A stretch of DNA of 64,000 bases from Spongiactinospora rosea (GCF_003315795.1 NZ_QMEY01000001.1:310001-374000), one strand, 5' to 3'. Numbered from the stretch's first letter, positions 1 to 13,170 are shown. Translations and numbers: made by a program. The notes: generated from the sequence alone by a model not told the origin.

Positions 1-1
1 C

Positions 2-418
2 GAGCCGCAGCAGCCGTCCGCGTCGGCGCAGCAGCCGCCAGCCACCGGCCCCGCCACGACGTACTCGCCCACCACGACCGGCGGCTACCCGCCCTCACCG
101 CAGCTCGGCGGCCACTACACCGGCCCGCAACCGGCCCCGGTGCCCCCGCAGCAGGCTTCCGGCAGCGGCACCACCACGCTCGCCGAGGCGGTCAAGGCCG
201 CGCACAAGGAGGGCCACGACTTCGGCGAGTCCGTCGCCCGCGACGCGCCCGCGCTGTGGCTGGAGGCCGTGCTGGCCCGCAAGCCGCGCATGCCCTCCGA
301 TCTGGAGGCCCGGCTGCTTCAGGGGTCGTCGCTGCCGATCGACTTCCTGCTGCACGACGAGGTGCGCCACGCCCTGCGCCGCGGCTTCTGGGACGCTCTG
401 GAGCGCGCCCGCCGCTGA
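2..418 (+). CDS. C-terminal part of an unknown protein (5' end outside window)
   Basis: An open frame runs in from the window edge and stops at 416-418. The visible part starts with a Pro/Gln/Ala/Thr-rich low-complexity linker of about 55 residues, followed by a compact mainly helical domain of about 80 residues (TLAEAVKAAHKEG ... DEVRHALRRGFWDALERARR). The linker suggests a C-terminal module tethered to an upstream domain that cannot be seen. I do not recognise the family. It converges on the response regulator gene, with 79 bp between them. Confidence 0.6.
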   Translation, partial: EPQQPSASAQQPPATGPATTYSPTTTGGYPPSPQLGGHYTGPQPAPVPPQQASGSGTTTLAEAVKAAHKEGHDFGESVARDAPALWLEAVLARKPRMPSDLEARLLQGSSLPIDFLLHDEVRHALRRGFWDALERARR

Positions 419-497
419 TTTTGGACCGTGCCCGGCAGTCGCGGGGGCCCGTGGCCGCCGCCACGCCCCCCACAGGCGTGTACGGCGGGCCGTGCCC

Positions 498-1130
498 TCA
501 GCTCAGCGCGTCGAAACCGGCGCGCAGGTGGGCCAGTCGTTCGGCGAGGTCGGTGAGCGGCCCGGTCAGCGATGAATCGTTCGACTTGCGGGCCAGGTCG
601 CGTACCCGGCCCAGCTCGTCTTCGGCCGCCGTCAGCCGGCGGGACAGCTCCGGCAGGATCGACGCCTGCTCGCCCTCCTCGCCCGGCGGCAGCTCCGCCG
701 CCACCCGCTCGCGCAACAGCGCGGCCTGCTCGGTCATCCGGCGGTTCATCGTGTACAGCTCGACAAAGACCGAAACCTTGGCCCGCAGCACCCACGGGTC
801 GAACGGCTTTGTCAAGTAGTCGACCGCGCCCGCCGCATAACCGCGGAAGGCGTAGTCAGGAGCGCTGTCGACCACGGTCAGGAAGATGATCGGGATGTTG
901 CGGGTGCGCTCCCTGCGCTTGATGTGCGCCGCGGTCTCGAAGCCGTCCATGCCGGGCATCCGCACGTCCAGCAGGATCAGCGCGAACTCCGTGCTGAGCA
1001 GCGCCTTCAGCGCCTCCTCCCCGGACCTGGCCCGCACCGGCACGATGTCGAGCGAACTCAGGATCGCCTCAAGCGCGATCAGGTTCTCTTCGCGGTCGTC
1101 GACGAGCAGGATCTTGGCTCGGTCTGGCAT
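498..1130 (-). CDS. Response regulator, receiver domain plus coiled-coil tail
   Basis: A 210-residue two-component receiver protein. The acidic pair is at D11/D12, the phosphoacceptor is D55 in LILLDVRMPGMDG, and the conserved lysine is K108 in DYLTKPFD. Residues from about 125 to the end form a charged helical, probably coiled-coil tail. There is no DNA-binding output domain, so it probably signals by protein contact. Its start lies 3 bp after the stop of the upstream multi-HAMP kinase, so the two are almost certainly cotranscribed and probably form a phosphorelay. The partner assignment is inference from position. Confidence 0.9.
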   Translation of the reverse strand: MPDRAKILLVDDREENLIALEAILSSLDIVPVRARSGEEALKALLSTEFALILLDVRMPGMDGFETAAHIKRRERTRNIPIIFLTVVDSAPDYAFRGYAAGAVDYLTKPFDPWVLRAKVSVFVELYTMNRRMTEQAALLRERVAAELPPGEEGEQASILPELSRRLTAAEDELGRVRDLARKSNDSSLTGPLTDLAERLAHLRAGFDALS

Positions 1131-1133
1131 GGC

Positions 1134-5324
<4,191 letters not shown>

Positions 5325-5444
5325 TCGACCCTCCTCCACTCCCGGTGGGCAGCCGTGAGTGATGCCAGTCTGTCACGATGGGTAGCCTGGAGTCCTGCCC
5401 TCGATTTACCCCATGTCAGTGGAGAGTGTGGTAGGCACAAGACA

Positions 5445-7007
5445 GTGACCGAATCTCCACGAGCCGTCCTCGCCGCGACCTTCGCGCCCGGTGACTCGGC
5501 CGTACCAGCCGCACGGCGGTTCACACGCGAGGTGATGAGCGCGTGGGCCGCCGGTGTCGTGCTGCCCCAGGCCGAGCAGATAACCGAGCAACTGGCCCTC
5601 GCCGCCGAGCGGGCGCCCTTCGAGGTGGTCTGGGGCCACCAGGGTGACGCGGTGCGCATCGAGGTGCGTCAGAAGGACGCCTCCGAGTATACGAACGCCG
5701 CCGAGTACACCAAGGCTCCGACGGTGCCCGTCGAAGAGTGGGGCGTCACCTTCTCCGGCCGGCTCCGGACGCAGTGGGCCAAGCTGGCGCTGCCCGGCTC
5801 GGCGGCGCGGGCGGCCGACGACTGGGCGCGGGAGGAGTCCAGGGGGTCGTTCTGGCTGGGGTTCCTGGCCGACGCCAGCGACCTGCTGGCCGGCACGCTC
5901 GACCCCGACATGGTCCCGGCCATCGTCGCCCAGATCGTGGTGCCCAGGCTGTCGGCCTGGTGCGCCGTCTACACCTCCGACGCCGGGCTCGGCCCGCTGC
6001 GCCCTTCCTATCTGTGGCACGCCGACGAGGCGCGGATCGACTCGCTTCGCGAGGAGCTGGCCACGATCGAGGTGCCGCCGCCGCAGCGCCCGCAGACCGT
6101 CCCGCTCACCATCGGCGACTACCACGTCCTCGCGGTGCCGCTGCTGGCCAGGGGGCGCGGGCTCGGGGTGATGCTGCTCGGCCGTACCGACCGGTTCCCC
6201 GACGACATCATCCAGTTCGCCGAGGACATCGGCCGCCGCGCCGCGCTGGCCATGGACAACGCCCGCCTGTACGCCCAGCAGGCCGCCGCCAACCGCGCCC
6301 TGCAGCGCAGCCTGCTCCCGCCGGACAACCCCGAGGTCCCCGACATCGACTACGGGGTCATCTACGAGCCCGCGGGCGAGACCAACGAGGTCGGCGGCGA
6401 CTTCTACGACCTCTACCGGGCCGGCGAGAACGGCACCTGGCGGTTCGCCATCGGCGACGTCTGCGGCACCGGGCCGGAGGCGGCGTCCGTCACCGGCCTG
6501 GCCAGGACGACCCTGCGGCTGCTTGCCAGGGAGGGCCACAAGATCGCCCATGTGCTCGTCCGGCTCAACGAGGCGATCCTGGAGGAGGGCGAGCGGGCCA
6601 GGTTCCTCACCCTGCTGCACGGCGAGATCACCCCGACCGAGAGCGGGATGGAGGCGCGGCTGATCTCGGCCGGGCACCCGGAGGCGCTGCGGCTGCGCCA
6701 GACCGGCGAGGTCGAGGTCGTGGCGACGCCGCAGTCGCTGCTCGGGGTCTTCTCCGAGGTGACCTTCGAAGAGGACATCGTTCAGCTCAACCATGGAGAC
6801 GTCCTCCTCGCGGTGACCGACGGGGTGACCGAGCGGCGTTCGGGCGGGCGGCTGCTCGACGACGACGGCGGCCTGGCCAAGCTGCTCGCCGAGTGCGTGG
6901 GCCTTTCCGCGCAGGCGGTGGCCGAGCGGATCAGGCGCGGCGTCCAGGACTTCGCGCCCGAGCCCAGCGCCGACGACCTGGCGATCCTCGTGCTGCGGGC
7001 GCCCTGA
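5445..7007 (+). CDS. GAF-SpoIIE (PP2C-type) serine/threonine phosphatase
   Basis: About 520 residues. The frame opens at ATG 5355, but that start is only 16 bp from the divergent kinase start. GTG 5445 (VTESPRAVLAATFAPG) leaves about 120 bp for promoters and was preferred. Domains: a partial ATPase-like N-terminus (ARRFTREVMSAW...), a GAF-like sensor in the middle, and a C-terminal SpoIIE/PP2C domain with metal-site motifs GGDFYD, GDVCGTG and terminal DDLAILVLR. Family members dephosphorylate anti-anti-sigma factors in partner-switching cascades. It is divergent from the multi-HAMP kinase, so both may act in one stress pathway (inference). Confidence 0.88.
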   Translation: MTESPRAVLAATFAPGDSAVPAARRFTREVMSAWAAGVVLPQAEQITEQLALAAERAPFEVVWGHQGDAVRIEVRQKDASEYTNAAEYTKAPTVPVEEWGVTFSGRLRTQWAKLALPGSAARAADDWAREESRGSFWLGFLADASDLLAGTLDPDMVPAIVAQIVVPRLSAWCAVYTSDAGLGPLRPSYLWHADEARIDSLREELATIEVPPPQRPQTVPLTIGDYHVLAVPLLARGRGLGVMLLGRTDRFPDDIIQFAEDIGRRAALAMDNARLYAQQAAANRALQRSLLPPDNPEVPDIDYGVIYEPAGETNEVGGDFYDLYRAGENGTWRFAIGDVCGTGPEAASVTGLARTTLRLLAREGHKIAHVLVRLNEAILEEGERARFLTLLHGEITPTESGMEARLISAGHPEALRLRQTGEVEVVATPQSLLGVFSEVTFEEDIVQLNHGDVLLAVTDGVTERRSGGRLLDDDGGLAKLLAECVGLSAQAVAERIRRGVQDFAPEPSADDLAILVLRAP

Positions 7008-7014
7008 GCGGCGC

Positions 7015-8829
7015 TCAGCCCGGTCGGCCGGTGGGCCCGGCCACGCCCGTGAGCCGGAGCCGCTTCCTGGCGAAGTCCAGTTGCGCCGCCATCTGCTCGA
7101 TGCGCTCGGCGACGACCAGCGAGCCGTGGCCCGCGTCGAAGCGGTAGACCTCGTGGTCGTGGCCGCGCGCGGCCAGCCTGGCGATGTAGTTCTGGACCTG
7201 CCTGATGGGGCAGCGCGGGTCGTTCTCCCCGGCCAGTACCAGCACCGGGGCCGTCACCTGATCGACGTAGGTGATCGGGGAGCTGGACGCGTAGCGTTCC
7301 GGTACCTCCTCCGGGGAGCCGCCGAGCAGCGCCCGCTGGTAGGCGCGCAGCCCCTCCGTCTCGTCCTCGTAGGTCGCCACATGGTCGGCGATCGGCACTG
7401 CCGCGATCCCGGCCGCCCAGGTCTTGGGCTGTACGCCGAGCGCGAGGAGGGTCAGGTAGCCGCCCCACGACCCGCCCGCGATCACCAGGCGTTCCGGGTC
7501 GGCCAGGCCGCCCGCCACCACGTGCTCACGTACCGCCGTGACGTCGGCCAGCTCGATGTGCCCGACGTCGCCGTGCAGGGCGTCGCGCCAGGCCGAGCCG
7601 TACCCGGTGGAGCCGCGGTAGTTGACCCGTACGACGGCGAAGCCGTGATCGACCCAGGCCGCGACGGCGGGTAAGAAAGAGTCGTCGTCCTGCGCGGTCG
7701 GCCCGCCGTGCAGCAGGAAGACCGTCGGATGCGGCGCGGTGCCCCGCTCCGGGCGGGACACCAGCGCGTGGATGCGCCCGCCCGGCCCTTCCACGTCCAG
7801 ATCCTCCACCGGCACGGACGGCGGCGCGGACGGACCCGCCGGGTTCATCACGACGTGCCCCGCGCTGGAGCGGATCACCGGCGGGTGCGAGGAGTTCGAC
7901 CAGGCGTACTCCACCGTGCCGTCGTGCCGGGCGGCGGCCGACTCGATCACCCCGTGCGGGGTCTCGATCGGCGTCATCCCGCCGCCGCCCAGGTCGTAGC
8001 GGTGCAGCCGGGTGCGTCCGCGGTGCTGCCTGACGATCAGGAGCGACCTGCCGTCCTGGAACCAGTCGGCGGTGACCTCGCCGGGGTCGCGCAGCCAGAC
8101 CTCGCGCTGGTCGCCGGTGAGCGGGTCCCACAGCAGGGGCTCGCGGCGGCCACGCCGTTCGTGCAGGGCGAGCAGCCGGCGGTCGCCCGCGATGGGGGAG
8201 AAGCGCACGCCGAGCAGGCCCTTGCCGGGCCCGTCGCGCAGGTCGCCGACGGTCGTGCCGTTCGGGCGGATCACCCGCAGGGCGGGGTGCAGCGCGTCGC
8301 CGTGCTCGCTGTGGTCGATCAGGATGAGCGAGCCGTCGAGTGACATGTCGGCGACGTAGGCGGCCTCGGCGTGCTCGTAGACGACCGTGGGGGCCTCGCC
8401 CGGCTGTACGTACAGGACCTGGAAGCCGCTTCCCGGCCTGGCCAGCCCGATCGCCGCGGTGCCGACCGAGGACAGGCCGATGCCCGCCGGATGGCCGAAG
8501 GCCAGGCCGTCCGCCGCCTCGGCGGGGATCGCGCTCTCGTCGGGGCCGCCGCCGAAGGGCTGCCGCATCCACTGGCCCCACTCGTCGCCGTCGGTGTCGG
8601 CGAACCACCAGATCCACTTGCCGGTGGGGTCGAGCACGGCGTGCGTGGTGCCGTTGGGCCGGTCGGTCACCTGGCGGAACGCGCCGGTACTGCGGTCCCA
8701 GGCGTAGATCTCCCACGAGCCTGACGCGTTGCTCTGGTAGATCGCCCGGTTCGGGGCTTTGACGGCGAACTGGGGCAGCGTCATCCGCGGCGCCCGGAAC
8801 CTGGCCCGCCAGCGTTCCTCCGCCTTCAT
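7015..8829 (-). CDS. S9 family (prolyl oligopeptidase-like) serine peptidase
   Basis: 604 residues: an N-terminal beta-propeller-like half (repeated DG/TGKW-type strands) and a C-terminal alpha/beta hydrolase. The catalytic triad is visible: S454 in GGSWGGY, D537 in GENDPRCP and H568 in DAGHGSL. No signal peptide, so it is probably cytoplasmic and cleaves short peptides (acylaminoacyl-peptidase or oligopeptidase type). The length is typical of the family. The gene converges on the phosphatase gene (7 bp between stops), and an IS605 element lies behind its start. Confidence 0.92.
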   Translation of the reverse strand: MKAEERWRARFRAPRMTLPQFAVKAPNRAIYQSNASGSWEIYAWDRSTGAFRQVTDRPNGTTHAVLDPTGKWIWWFADTDGDEWGQWMRQPFGGGPDESAIPAEAADGLAFGHPAGIGLSSVGTAAIGLARPGSGFQVLYVQPGEAPTVVYEHAEAAYVADMSLDGSLILIDHSEHGDALHPALRVIRPNGTTVGDLRDGPGKGLLGVRFSPIAGDRRLLALHERRGRREPLLWDPLTGDQREVWLRDPGEVTADWFQDGRSLLIVRQHRGRTRLHRYDLGGGGMTPIETPHGVIESAAARHDGTVEYAWSNSSHPPVIRSSAGHVVMNPAGPSAPPSVPVEDLDVEGPGGRIHALVSRPERGTAPHPTVFLLHGGPTAQDDDSFLPAVAAWVDHGFAVVRVNYRGSTGYGSAWRDALHGDVGHIELADVTAVREHVVAGGLADPERLVIAGGSWGGYLTLLALGVQPKTWAAGIAAVPIADHVATYEDETEGLRAYQRALLGGSPEEVPERYASSSPITYVDQVTAPVLVLAGENDPRCPIRQVQNYIARLAARGHDHEVYRFDAGHGSLVVAERIEQMAAQLDFARKRLRLTGVAGPTGRPG

Positions 8830-9010
8830 ACGGCGCGTCCCTCCCTGTCAGGATCTCCGCAGCCGGACGGAGACCCTACGCGTTCCCCGCAAACGGGTTG
8901 GCGGTTGTGGTCCAGTATGTCGCGCTGAGGCAAGAAATGTTCAAGGAATGTGGGGGAATTTGGGACCAAACGTCCCTTCAGTACCATCTTTCGCGTCAGT
9001 CAGTCAAATA

Positions 9011-10363
9011 TCACCCTTGATCAGGAAGGTCGTTTCGAGCTACACAGGGACTTTGAACTCCTCCCCAGCTGAAGGCCGGAGATTGTCCCGTCGCGTAGCC
9101 GCTAAGCGGCGCGCGCGGGGGTTGACGCTTCGCGGACCGGGCAGTCCCGAGGTCTCCACGTCCTGACACCACAGTTCCTGCGGCGTTGCGAATGTTGATC
9201 GCGGCGTTGGTGTCGGCGTGGCCGGTCCACCCGCATGTGGGGGCGGCGCATGAGAACCGGGTGCCGTCACGGCAGGCCGGGTCGCGGTGCCCGCACCGGT
9301 GGCAGGTCTGTGACGTGCCCGGGGTGGGGACCTTCACCACTCGCCCGCCGCGATCACGGGTTTTGTACTCCAGCAGGGTGACCGTGCGGCCCCATGCCTC
9401 GCCAGTGATGGCGCGGTTCAGCCCTGCCTTCTGCCTTACCTTCCGGCCAGGTTGTTCGATCGTGCCCTTGGCAGAGCGGAGCATGTTCGTAATCTTCAGA
9501 TCTTCCACCACGACCACGCTGAAGGTGTCGGCGAGTTCGGTGGTGGTTTGGTGCTGCCAGTCGACGGCTCGGCGCTTGGCTGTCGCGCGAAGCCTGGCCA
9601 TCTGGTCATAGGTGCGGGTCAGTCGATGAGAGACCGGCTGATCGGGGGTGTGGGCGGCGCGCTGGCGGGCGGATTTCTTCTCCAGACGGCGTAGGTGTTC
9701 ACGCTTACCGCTGGTAAGCCACGGGCCGTGCTCACGCACGCTCTCATCCGACAGCGCCAGGGCCACGGTGATGCCCCGGTCGATCCCCACGGTCGGACCG
9801 GGATGGGCGGCCATCACCGTGGCGGCCATGGTCTCGGTCCGGAACACGATCTGCCAGCCGAAGGCGTCCTTGACCAACCGGGCTCCGGTGATCCGCCCGG
9901 CGGGGCCGCCTTTGGTGATGCCGGGCAGGTCTTTGGTCCACCGAAACCGCACCCGCCCGGCCTTGGGCAGGTTGACCGCGCCCCACCGCCGGTTGATCCG
10001 CTTGACGCGCAGGTCACGGGCCTGGGGCACATCGACGGCCGGTCGGGATCGAAGCCGCGCCTTGAACGTCGGGCGTTTGGCGGGATGATCAGAGTTGTAG
10101 AAGTTCGCCCACGCCTGCCGGTAGGTCTTCAACACCGCCTGAGCCGCCTGGGCGGGCAGCCGGCCCATCCAGGCGATCTCACGACGAGCCGCCCGGATCG
10201 CCTCGTCGCACTCCTTCAACGTCGCGTACCGGTCCTGCCGGAAGGTGAAGTACTCGTGCAGCAGGTTCCACAGTGCGCGGGCGGTGTGCGCCTGGCCGTC
10301 CAACACCGCCACCTGGGCCGCGCTCAACTCCAGACGGGCTACATGTGCCCGCGCCTGCTTCAC
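9011..10363 (-). CDS. tnpB: TnpB, RNA-guided nuclease of an IS605-type element
   Basis: About 450 residues. GTG 10363 is preferred because GGAG lies 7-8 nt upstream; GTG 10372 is in frame. An N-terminal helix/WED-like region is followed by a split RuvC fold with an intact catalytic set: D195 in GIDRGI, E287 in VVVEDLK and D384 in GHADTNAA. A zinc-ribbon insert carries CHRCGH and a second Cys pair. TnpB proteins use an omega RNA from the element's right end to cut DNA next to a target-adjacent motif, favouring retention of the element. All active-site residues are present, so it may be functional. Divergent from tnpA, as in IS605. Confidence 0.93.
   Translation of the reverse strand: MKQARAHVARLELSAAQVAVLDGQAHTARALWNLLHEYFTFRQDRYATLKECDEAIRAARREIAWMGRLPAQAAQAVLKTYRQAWANFYNSDHPAKRPTFKARLRSRPAVDVPQARDLRVKRINRRWGAVNLPKAGRVRFRWTKDLPGITKGGPAGRITGARLVKDAFGWQIVFRTETMAATVMAAHPGPTVGIDRGITVALALSDESVREHGPWLTSGKREHLRRLEKKSARQRAAHTPDQPVSHRLTRTYDQMARLRATAKRRAVDWQHQTTTELADTFSVVVVEDLKITNMLRSAKGTIEQPGRKVRQKAGLNRAITGEAWGRTVTLLEYKTRDRGGRVVKVPTPGTSQTCHRCGHRDPACRDGTRFSCAAPTCGWTGHADTNAAINIRNAAGTVVSGRGDLGTARSAKRQPPRAPLSGYATGQSPAFSWGGVQSPCVARNDLPDQG
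9040..9200 (-). ncRNA. Candidate omega RNA (TnpB guide RNA) at the right end of the element
   Basis: In this family the guide RNA scaffold overlaps the 3' end of tnpB and runs through the right end into flanking DNA. Here the tnpB 3' end contains a perfect hairpin GCCGC-taa-GCGGC (9098-9110) and, on the minus strand, ends in a GGGGAGGAGTTCAA-like tail near 9050. The guide would then be the flanking sequence below about 9049. Boundaries are estimated from family knowledge, not shown by the sequence alone. Confidence 0.4.
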
Positions 10364-10395
10364 CCTCTCCACTCCCTGATCGTATCGTTTGGTTT

Positions 10396-10824
10396 ATGTC
10401 ACCGAGGTGGAAACCCAACCCAGATGTACGCACGGGGCGGCATGTTGTCCACGTCCTCCATGCTCATTTGGTCTTCGTCACCAAGTGCCGGAGGGGAGCA
10501 TTGACCGACCCGATGCTGGTCCGATGCGAACAGATCATGCGGGAGGTCTGCGTCGGCTTCGAGGTCGAGCTTCGCGAGTTCAACGGCGAGGACGACCACG
10601 TCCACCTGCTGGTCCACTATCCGCCCAAGGTCGCTTTGTCCAAGCTGGTCAACTCGCTGAAAGGAGTTTCAGCTCGGATGCTGCGCAAGGAGTTCGGCAC
10701 TCATGTTCGCAAGTACCTATGGGGTGAGCACTTCTGGTCGGGCTCCTACTTCGCAGGGTCGGTCGGCGGGGCACCGCTGACCGTGGTCAAGCAATACATC
10801 GAGCAGCAGAACCAGCCGGTCTGA
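10396..10824 (+). CDS. tnpA: TnpA, Y1 (HUH) single-strand transposase
   Basis: 142 residues from ATG 10396 (MSPRWKPNPDVRTGRHVV). Contains the HUH metal motif H68-V-H70 in DDHVHLLV and the catalytic tyrosine Y134 in VVKQYIEQQ. Length and motif order fit IS200/IS605 TnpA, which cuts and joins single-stranded element ends. The coding frame is open upstream, but the ATG sits only about 30 bp from the divergent tnpB start and begins the conserved domain, so it was chosen. Confidence 0.93.
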   Translation: MSPRWKPNPDVRTGRHVVHVLHAHLVFVTKCRRGALTDPMLVRCEQIMREVCVGFEVELREFNGEDDHVHLLVHYPPKVALSKLVNSLKGVSARMLRKEFGTHVRKYLWGEHFWSGSYFAGSVGGAPLTVVKQYIEQQNQPV

Positions 10825-10838
10825 TCGGGGCGGACGAC

Positions 10839-10919
10839 GGTTCGCCTGGCGGCGAATCGGCTGCTCTTGCCCCCGCCACGCGGGACAGCCCGCCTCCCCC
10901 CCGGGACTGAAGGCCGGAG
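10839..10919. repeat. Hairpins and 13-mer at the putative left end of the IS605 element
   Basis: Just after the tnpA stop are two perfect hairpins, TTCGCC-tggc-GGCGAA (10841-10856, extendable by two pairs) and GCGGG-acag-CCCGC (10880-10893), followed by the 13-mer CTGAAGGCCGGAG shared with the other end. They could be transposase recognition hairpins or a tnpA terminator. Confidence 0.5.
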
Positions 10920-10921
10920 CA

Positions 10922-11740
10922 CTACGGGCGAAATCGGTAGACCGACACCACGAAAGACGCGGTGACAATGACCGGATCGGCGAGGTCGATCTCGGCCGCG
11001 CCCTCCCGATGCCAGGCGCTCGGGCCCATCCCCACCACCGCCGCGACGGCGGCGGAGTCCAGCCGCATGGCGAACTCCACCTTGTGCCTGACCCGCTCGG
11101 TGAAAAGCCCGCGCAGGCTCTTTCCGACCCTGCGTTCCTTGTCCTCGTCCACCGACAGCAGGCCGAGGCGGTCCACCAGCGGCGACAGATGCGCGGGGCC
11201 GGGGGTCGCCACCACGAGCCGCCCGCCCGGGCGCAGTACCCGGGCGAACTCCGGCCCGTTGCGCGGCGCGAACACGTTGATCACGACATCGACCGCGGCG
11301 TCCTTGACCGGGAACGGCCGCCAGACGTCGGCCACCACCGCCCCGGCCCGCGGATGCGCGCGGGCCGCCCGCCGGGCGGCGTGCTTGGACACGTCGAGCG
11401 CGACCCCGCGCGCCCCCTCGTGGCCGAGCACGGCGGCCAGGTAGTGGCCGGTGCCCGCGCCCGCGTCGAGGACCACCTCGCCGGGGGCCACGGCCGCGGC
11501 CTCCGCCAGGCGTACGGCCAGCGGTTCGTAGTGCCCGGCGGACAGGAACGCGTCGCGGGCGGCCACCATCTCGGCGGTGTCGGCCGTGCCGGGGGAGCGG
11601 GAGCCGGACAGCAGGCTCACGTAGCCCTGGCGGGCCACGTCGAAGACGTGCCCGGCCGGGCAGCGCACGGTCCGGTTCTCTTCGGCCAGATCGCCGCCGC
11701 AGACGGGGCAGCGCAGCACGTCCAGGACATCCCCCAGCAT
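10922..11740 (-). CDS. RlmA-like 23S rRNA (guanine-N1) methyltransferase
   Basis: 272 residues from ATG 11740; the open frame upstream is a shadow of rho. The N-terminus has a zinc-finger (CPVCGG ... C at about residue 27) characteristic of RlmA/TlrB proteins. Then comes a class I SAM domain with DAGAGTGHYL (motif I) and an FAPRNG motif typical of this family. Members methylate guanine 745 or 748 in helix 35 of 23S rRNA, and the second type contributes to tylosin resistance. Lies 26 bp behind rho and may be cotranscribed with it. The IS605 element inserted right after its stop codon without damaging it. Confidence 0.88.
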   Translation of the reverse strand: MLGDVLDVLRCPVCGGDLAEENRTVRCPAGHVFDVARQGYVSLLSGSRSPGTADTAEMVAARDAFLSAGHYEPLAVRLAEAAAVAPGEVVLDAGAGTGHYLAAVLGHEGARGVALDVSKHAARRAARAHPRAGAVVADVWRPFPVKDAAVDVVINVFAPRNGPEFARVLRPGGRLVVATPGPAHLSPLVDRLGLLSVDEDKERRVGKSLRGLFTERVRHKVEFAMRLDSAAVAAVVGMGPSAWHREGAAEIDLADPVIVTASFVVSVYRFRP

Positions 11741-11766
11741 CCCCCCATCATCCCGCGCCGGGCGGG

Positions 11767-12879
11767 TCAGGCCGCCTGGGCGATGACCTGACGCAGGAAG
11801 GCGGCGTTGGAGGGGGTGCCGCCGAGGCGGTCGATCAGCAGTTCCAGGGCCTGCGGCTTGTCCAGCCCGCCCAGCGTGCGGCGCAGCCGCCACAGCAGTT
11901 GCCGCTCCTGCGGCGGGATCAGGATCTCCTCGCGGCGCGTACTGGAGGCGTCCAGATCGACGGCCGGGAACAGGCGGCGGTCGGCCAGCGCCCGGCTGAG
12001 CCGCAGTTCCATGTTGCCGGTCCCCTTGAACTCCTCGAAGAACGTGTCGTCCATCCGGGAACCGGTCTCCACGAGCGCGGTCGCCAGGATGGTCAGCGAA
12101 CCGCCCTCGCTTACGTTGCGGGCCGCGCCGAAGAACCGGCGCGGCGGCAGCAGCGCCTGCGCGTCGATGCCGCCGGCCAGGATGCGCCCGCCGTTCGGGG
12201 CCTGGTTGTTGTAGGCGCGGCCCAGCCGGGTCAGCGAGTCGAGCAGGACCACGACGTCGCGCCCCTGCTCCACGAGCCGCTTGGCGCGCTCGATGGCGAG
12301 TTCGGCGACGGCGGTGTGGTCGCGGTCCGCGCGGTCGAACGTCGAGTGCGCGACCTCCCCGGCCACGGTCTCGGTCACCTCGGTGACCTCCTCGGGGCGT
12401 TCGCCGACGAGGACCACCATCAGGTGGCAGCCGGGGTGGTTGCGGCTGATCGCCGCCGCGACGGCGTGCAGGACCATCGTCTTGCCCGCCTTCGGCGGGG
12501 CCACGATCAGGCCCCGCTGGCCCTTGCCGATCGGCGCGAACAGGTCGATCAGGCGGGTGGTCAGCACGTCGCCGCGGGTTTCGAGGGTCAGGCGCTCGCG
12601 GGGGTGGGTCGGGGTCATGTCGGCGAAGTCCGGGCGGTCCTGCCATTCGGTCAGGCCGTTGACGGTCTCGACGGACGCCAGCTTGTCGTACGGCCGTGCG
12701 GACGTACCGGCGACCAGGTCGCCCCGGCGCAGGCCGTACCGCCGCACCTGGGCGAGCGGCACCCGGACGTCGCGCCGGGACGGAAGATAGCCGCCGATCC
12801 TGAGAAAGGCGGTCTTGCTCTGGATGTCGAGCACCCCGCTGACGGGCGTGGGCTCATCGGATGTGGTGGTAGTGCTCAA
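11767..12879 (-). CDS. rho: Short transcription termination factor Rho
   Basis: About 370 residues from TTG 12879, preceded by GAGAGGAAG; the open frame extends upstream but is Pro/Ala-rich without an S-D site. Begins directly with the OB-fold RNA-binding domain (GVLDIQSKTAFLRIGGY) and continues into the RecA-like motor: Walker A in APPKAGKTM, Walker B in VVVLLDSLTRL, plus the Q and R loops (GGIDAQALLPPRRFFGAARN). It lacks the N-terminal Rho_N region and the long basic insertion seen in the usual actinobacterial Rho (about 600-700 residues). It may be a paralogue alongside a long Rho elsewhere; the window cannot show that. Confidence 0.9.
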   Translation of the reverse strand: MSTTTTSDEPTPVSGVLDIQSKTAFLRIGGYLPSRRDVRVPLAQVRRYGLRRGDLVAGTSARPYDKLASVETVNGLTEWQDRPDFADMTPTHPRERLTLETRGDVLTTRLIDLFAPIGKGQRGLIVAPPKAGKTMVLHAVAAAISRNHPGCHLMVVLVGERPEEVTEVTETVAGEVAHSTFDRADRDHTAVAELAIERAKRLVEQGRDVVVLLDSLTRLGRAYNNQAPNGGRILAGGIDAQALLPPRRFFGAARNVSEGGSLTILATALVETGSRMDDTFFEEFKGTGNMELRLSRALADRRLFPAVDLDASSTRREEILIPPQERQLLWRLRRTLGGLDKPQALELLIDRLGGTPSNAAFLRQVIAQAA

Positions 12880-12952
12880 GGGTCTTCCTCTCGGGAAGCG
12901 GCCCCTGGCTGAGGGTGGGCGCGCAGGACGCGCGGCTTCGAGTAAGGAACCT

Positions 12953-12970
12953 CCCGCCCTCAGCGGCGGG
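12953..12970. promoter_or_regulatory. Perfect hairpin in the rho leader
   Basis: CCCGCC-ctcagc-GGCGGG: 6-bp perfect stem, 6-nt loop, 74 nt before the rho start. Could be an attenuator or mRNA-stability element; function not shown. Confidence 0.4.
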
Positions 12971-13170
12971 GGCGGTGAAAGGGAAGCGGCCGGAAGCTCG
13001 CCCGAAAGAGGGGGCGGTTCAACAGCCGCTACCACAGTACCACCACCGGTCGGTCACTCGGCGAGGCAGACGGCGCCGGGCTCCGGGTGACGTGGGCGAT
13101 GACGCACTCGTCGCCCGACCGGTACAGGACATGGAGTCTCAGTGTCAGTGTCAGGCCGATGGCCGGTCGT

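Larger units (their letters stand above)
9049..10921 (-). mobile_element. IS605-type insertion sequence (IS200/IS605 family)
   Basis: An HUH transposase gene (tnpA) and tnpB lie divergent with overlapping promoter space, as in IS605. Both ends carry the same 13-mer CTGAAGGCCGGAG in the same orientation (9069-9081 and 10907-10919), next to C-rich tracts and small hairpins, as expected for family members that have subterminal hairpins rather than inverted repeats. The distal end abuts the stop codon of the methyltransferase gene (10922). No target duplication is expected. Exact ends cannot be fixed without an empty site. Confidence 0.8.
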
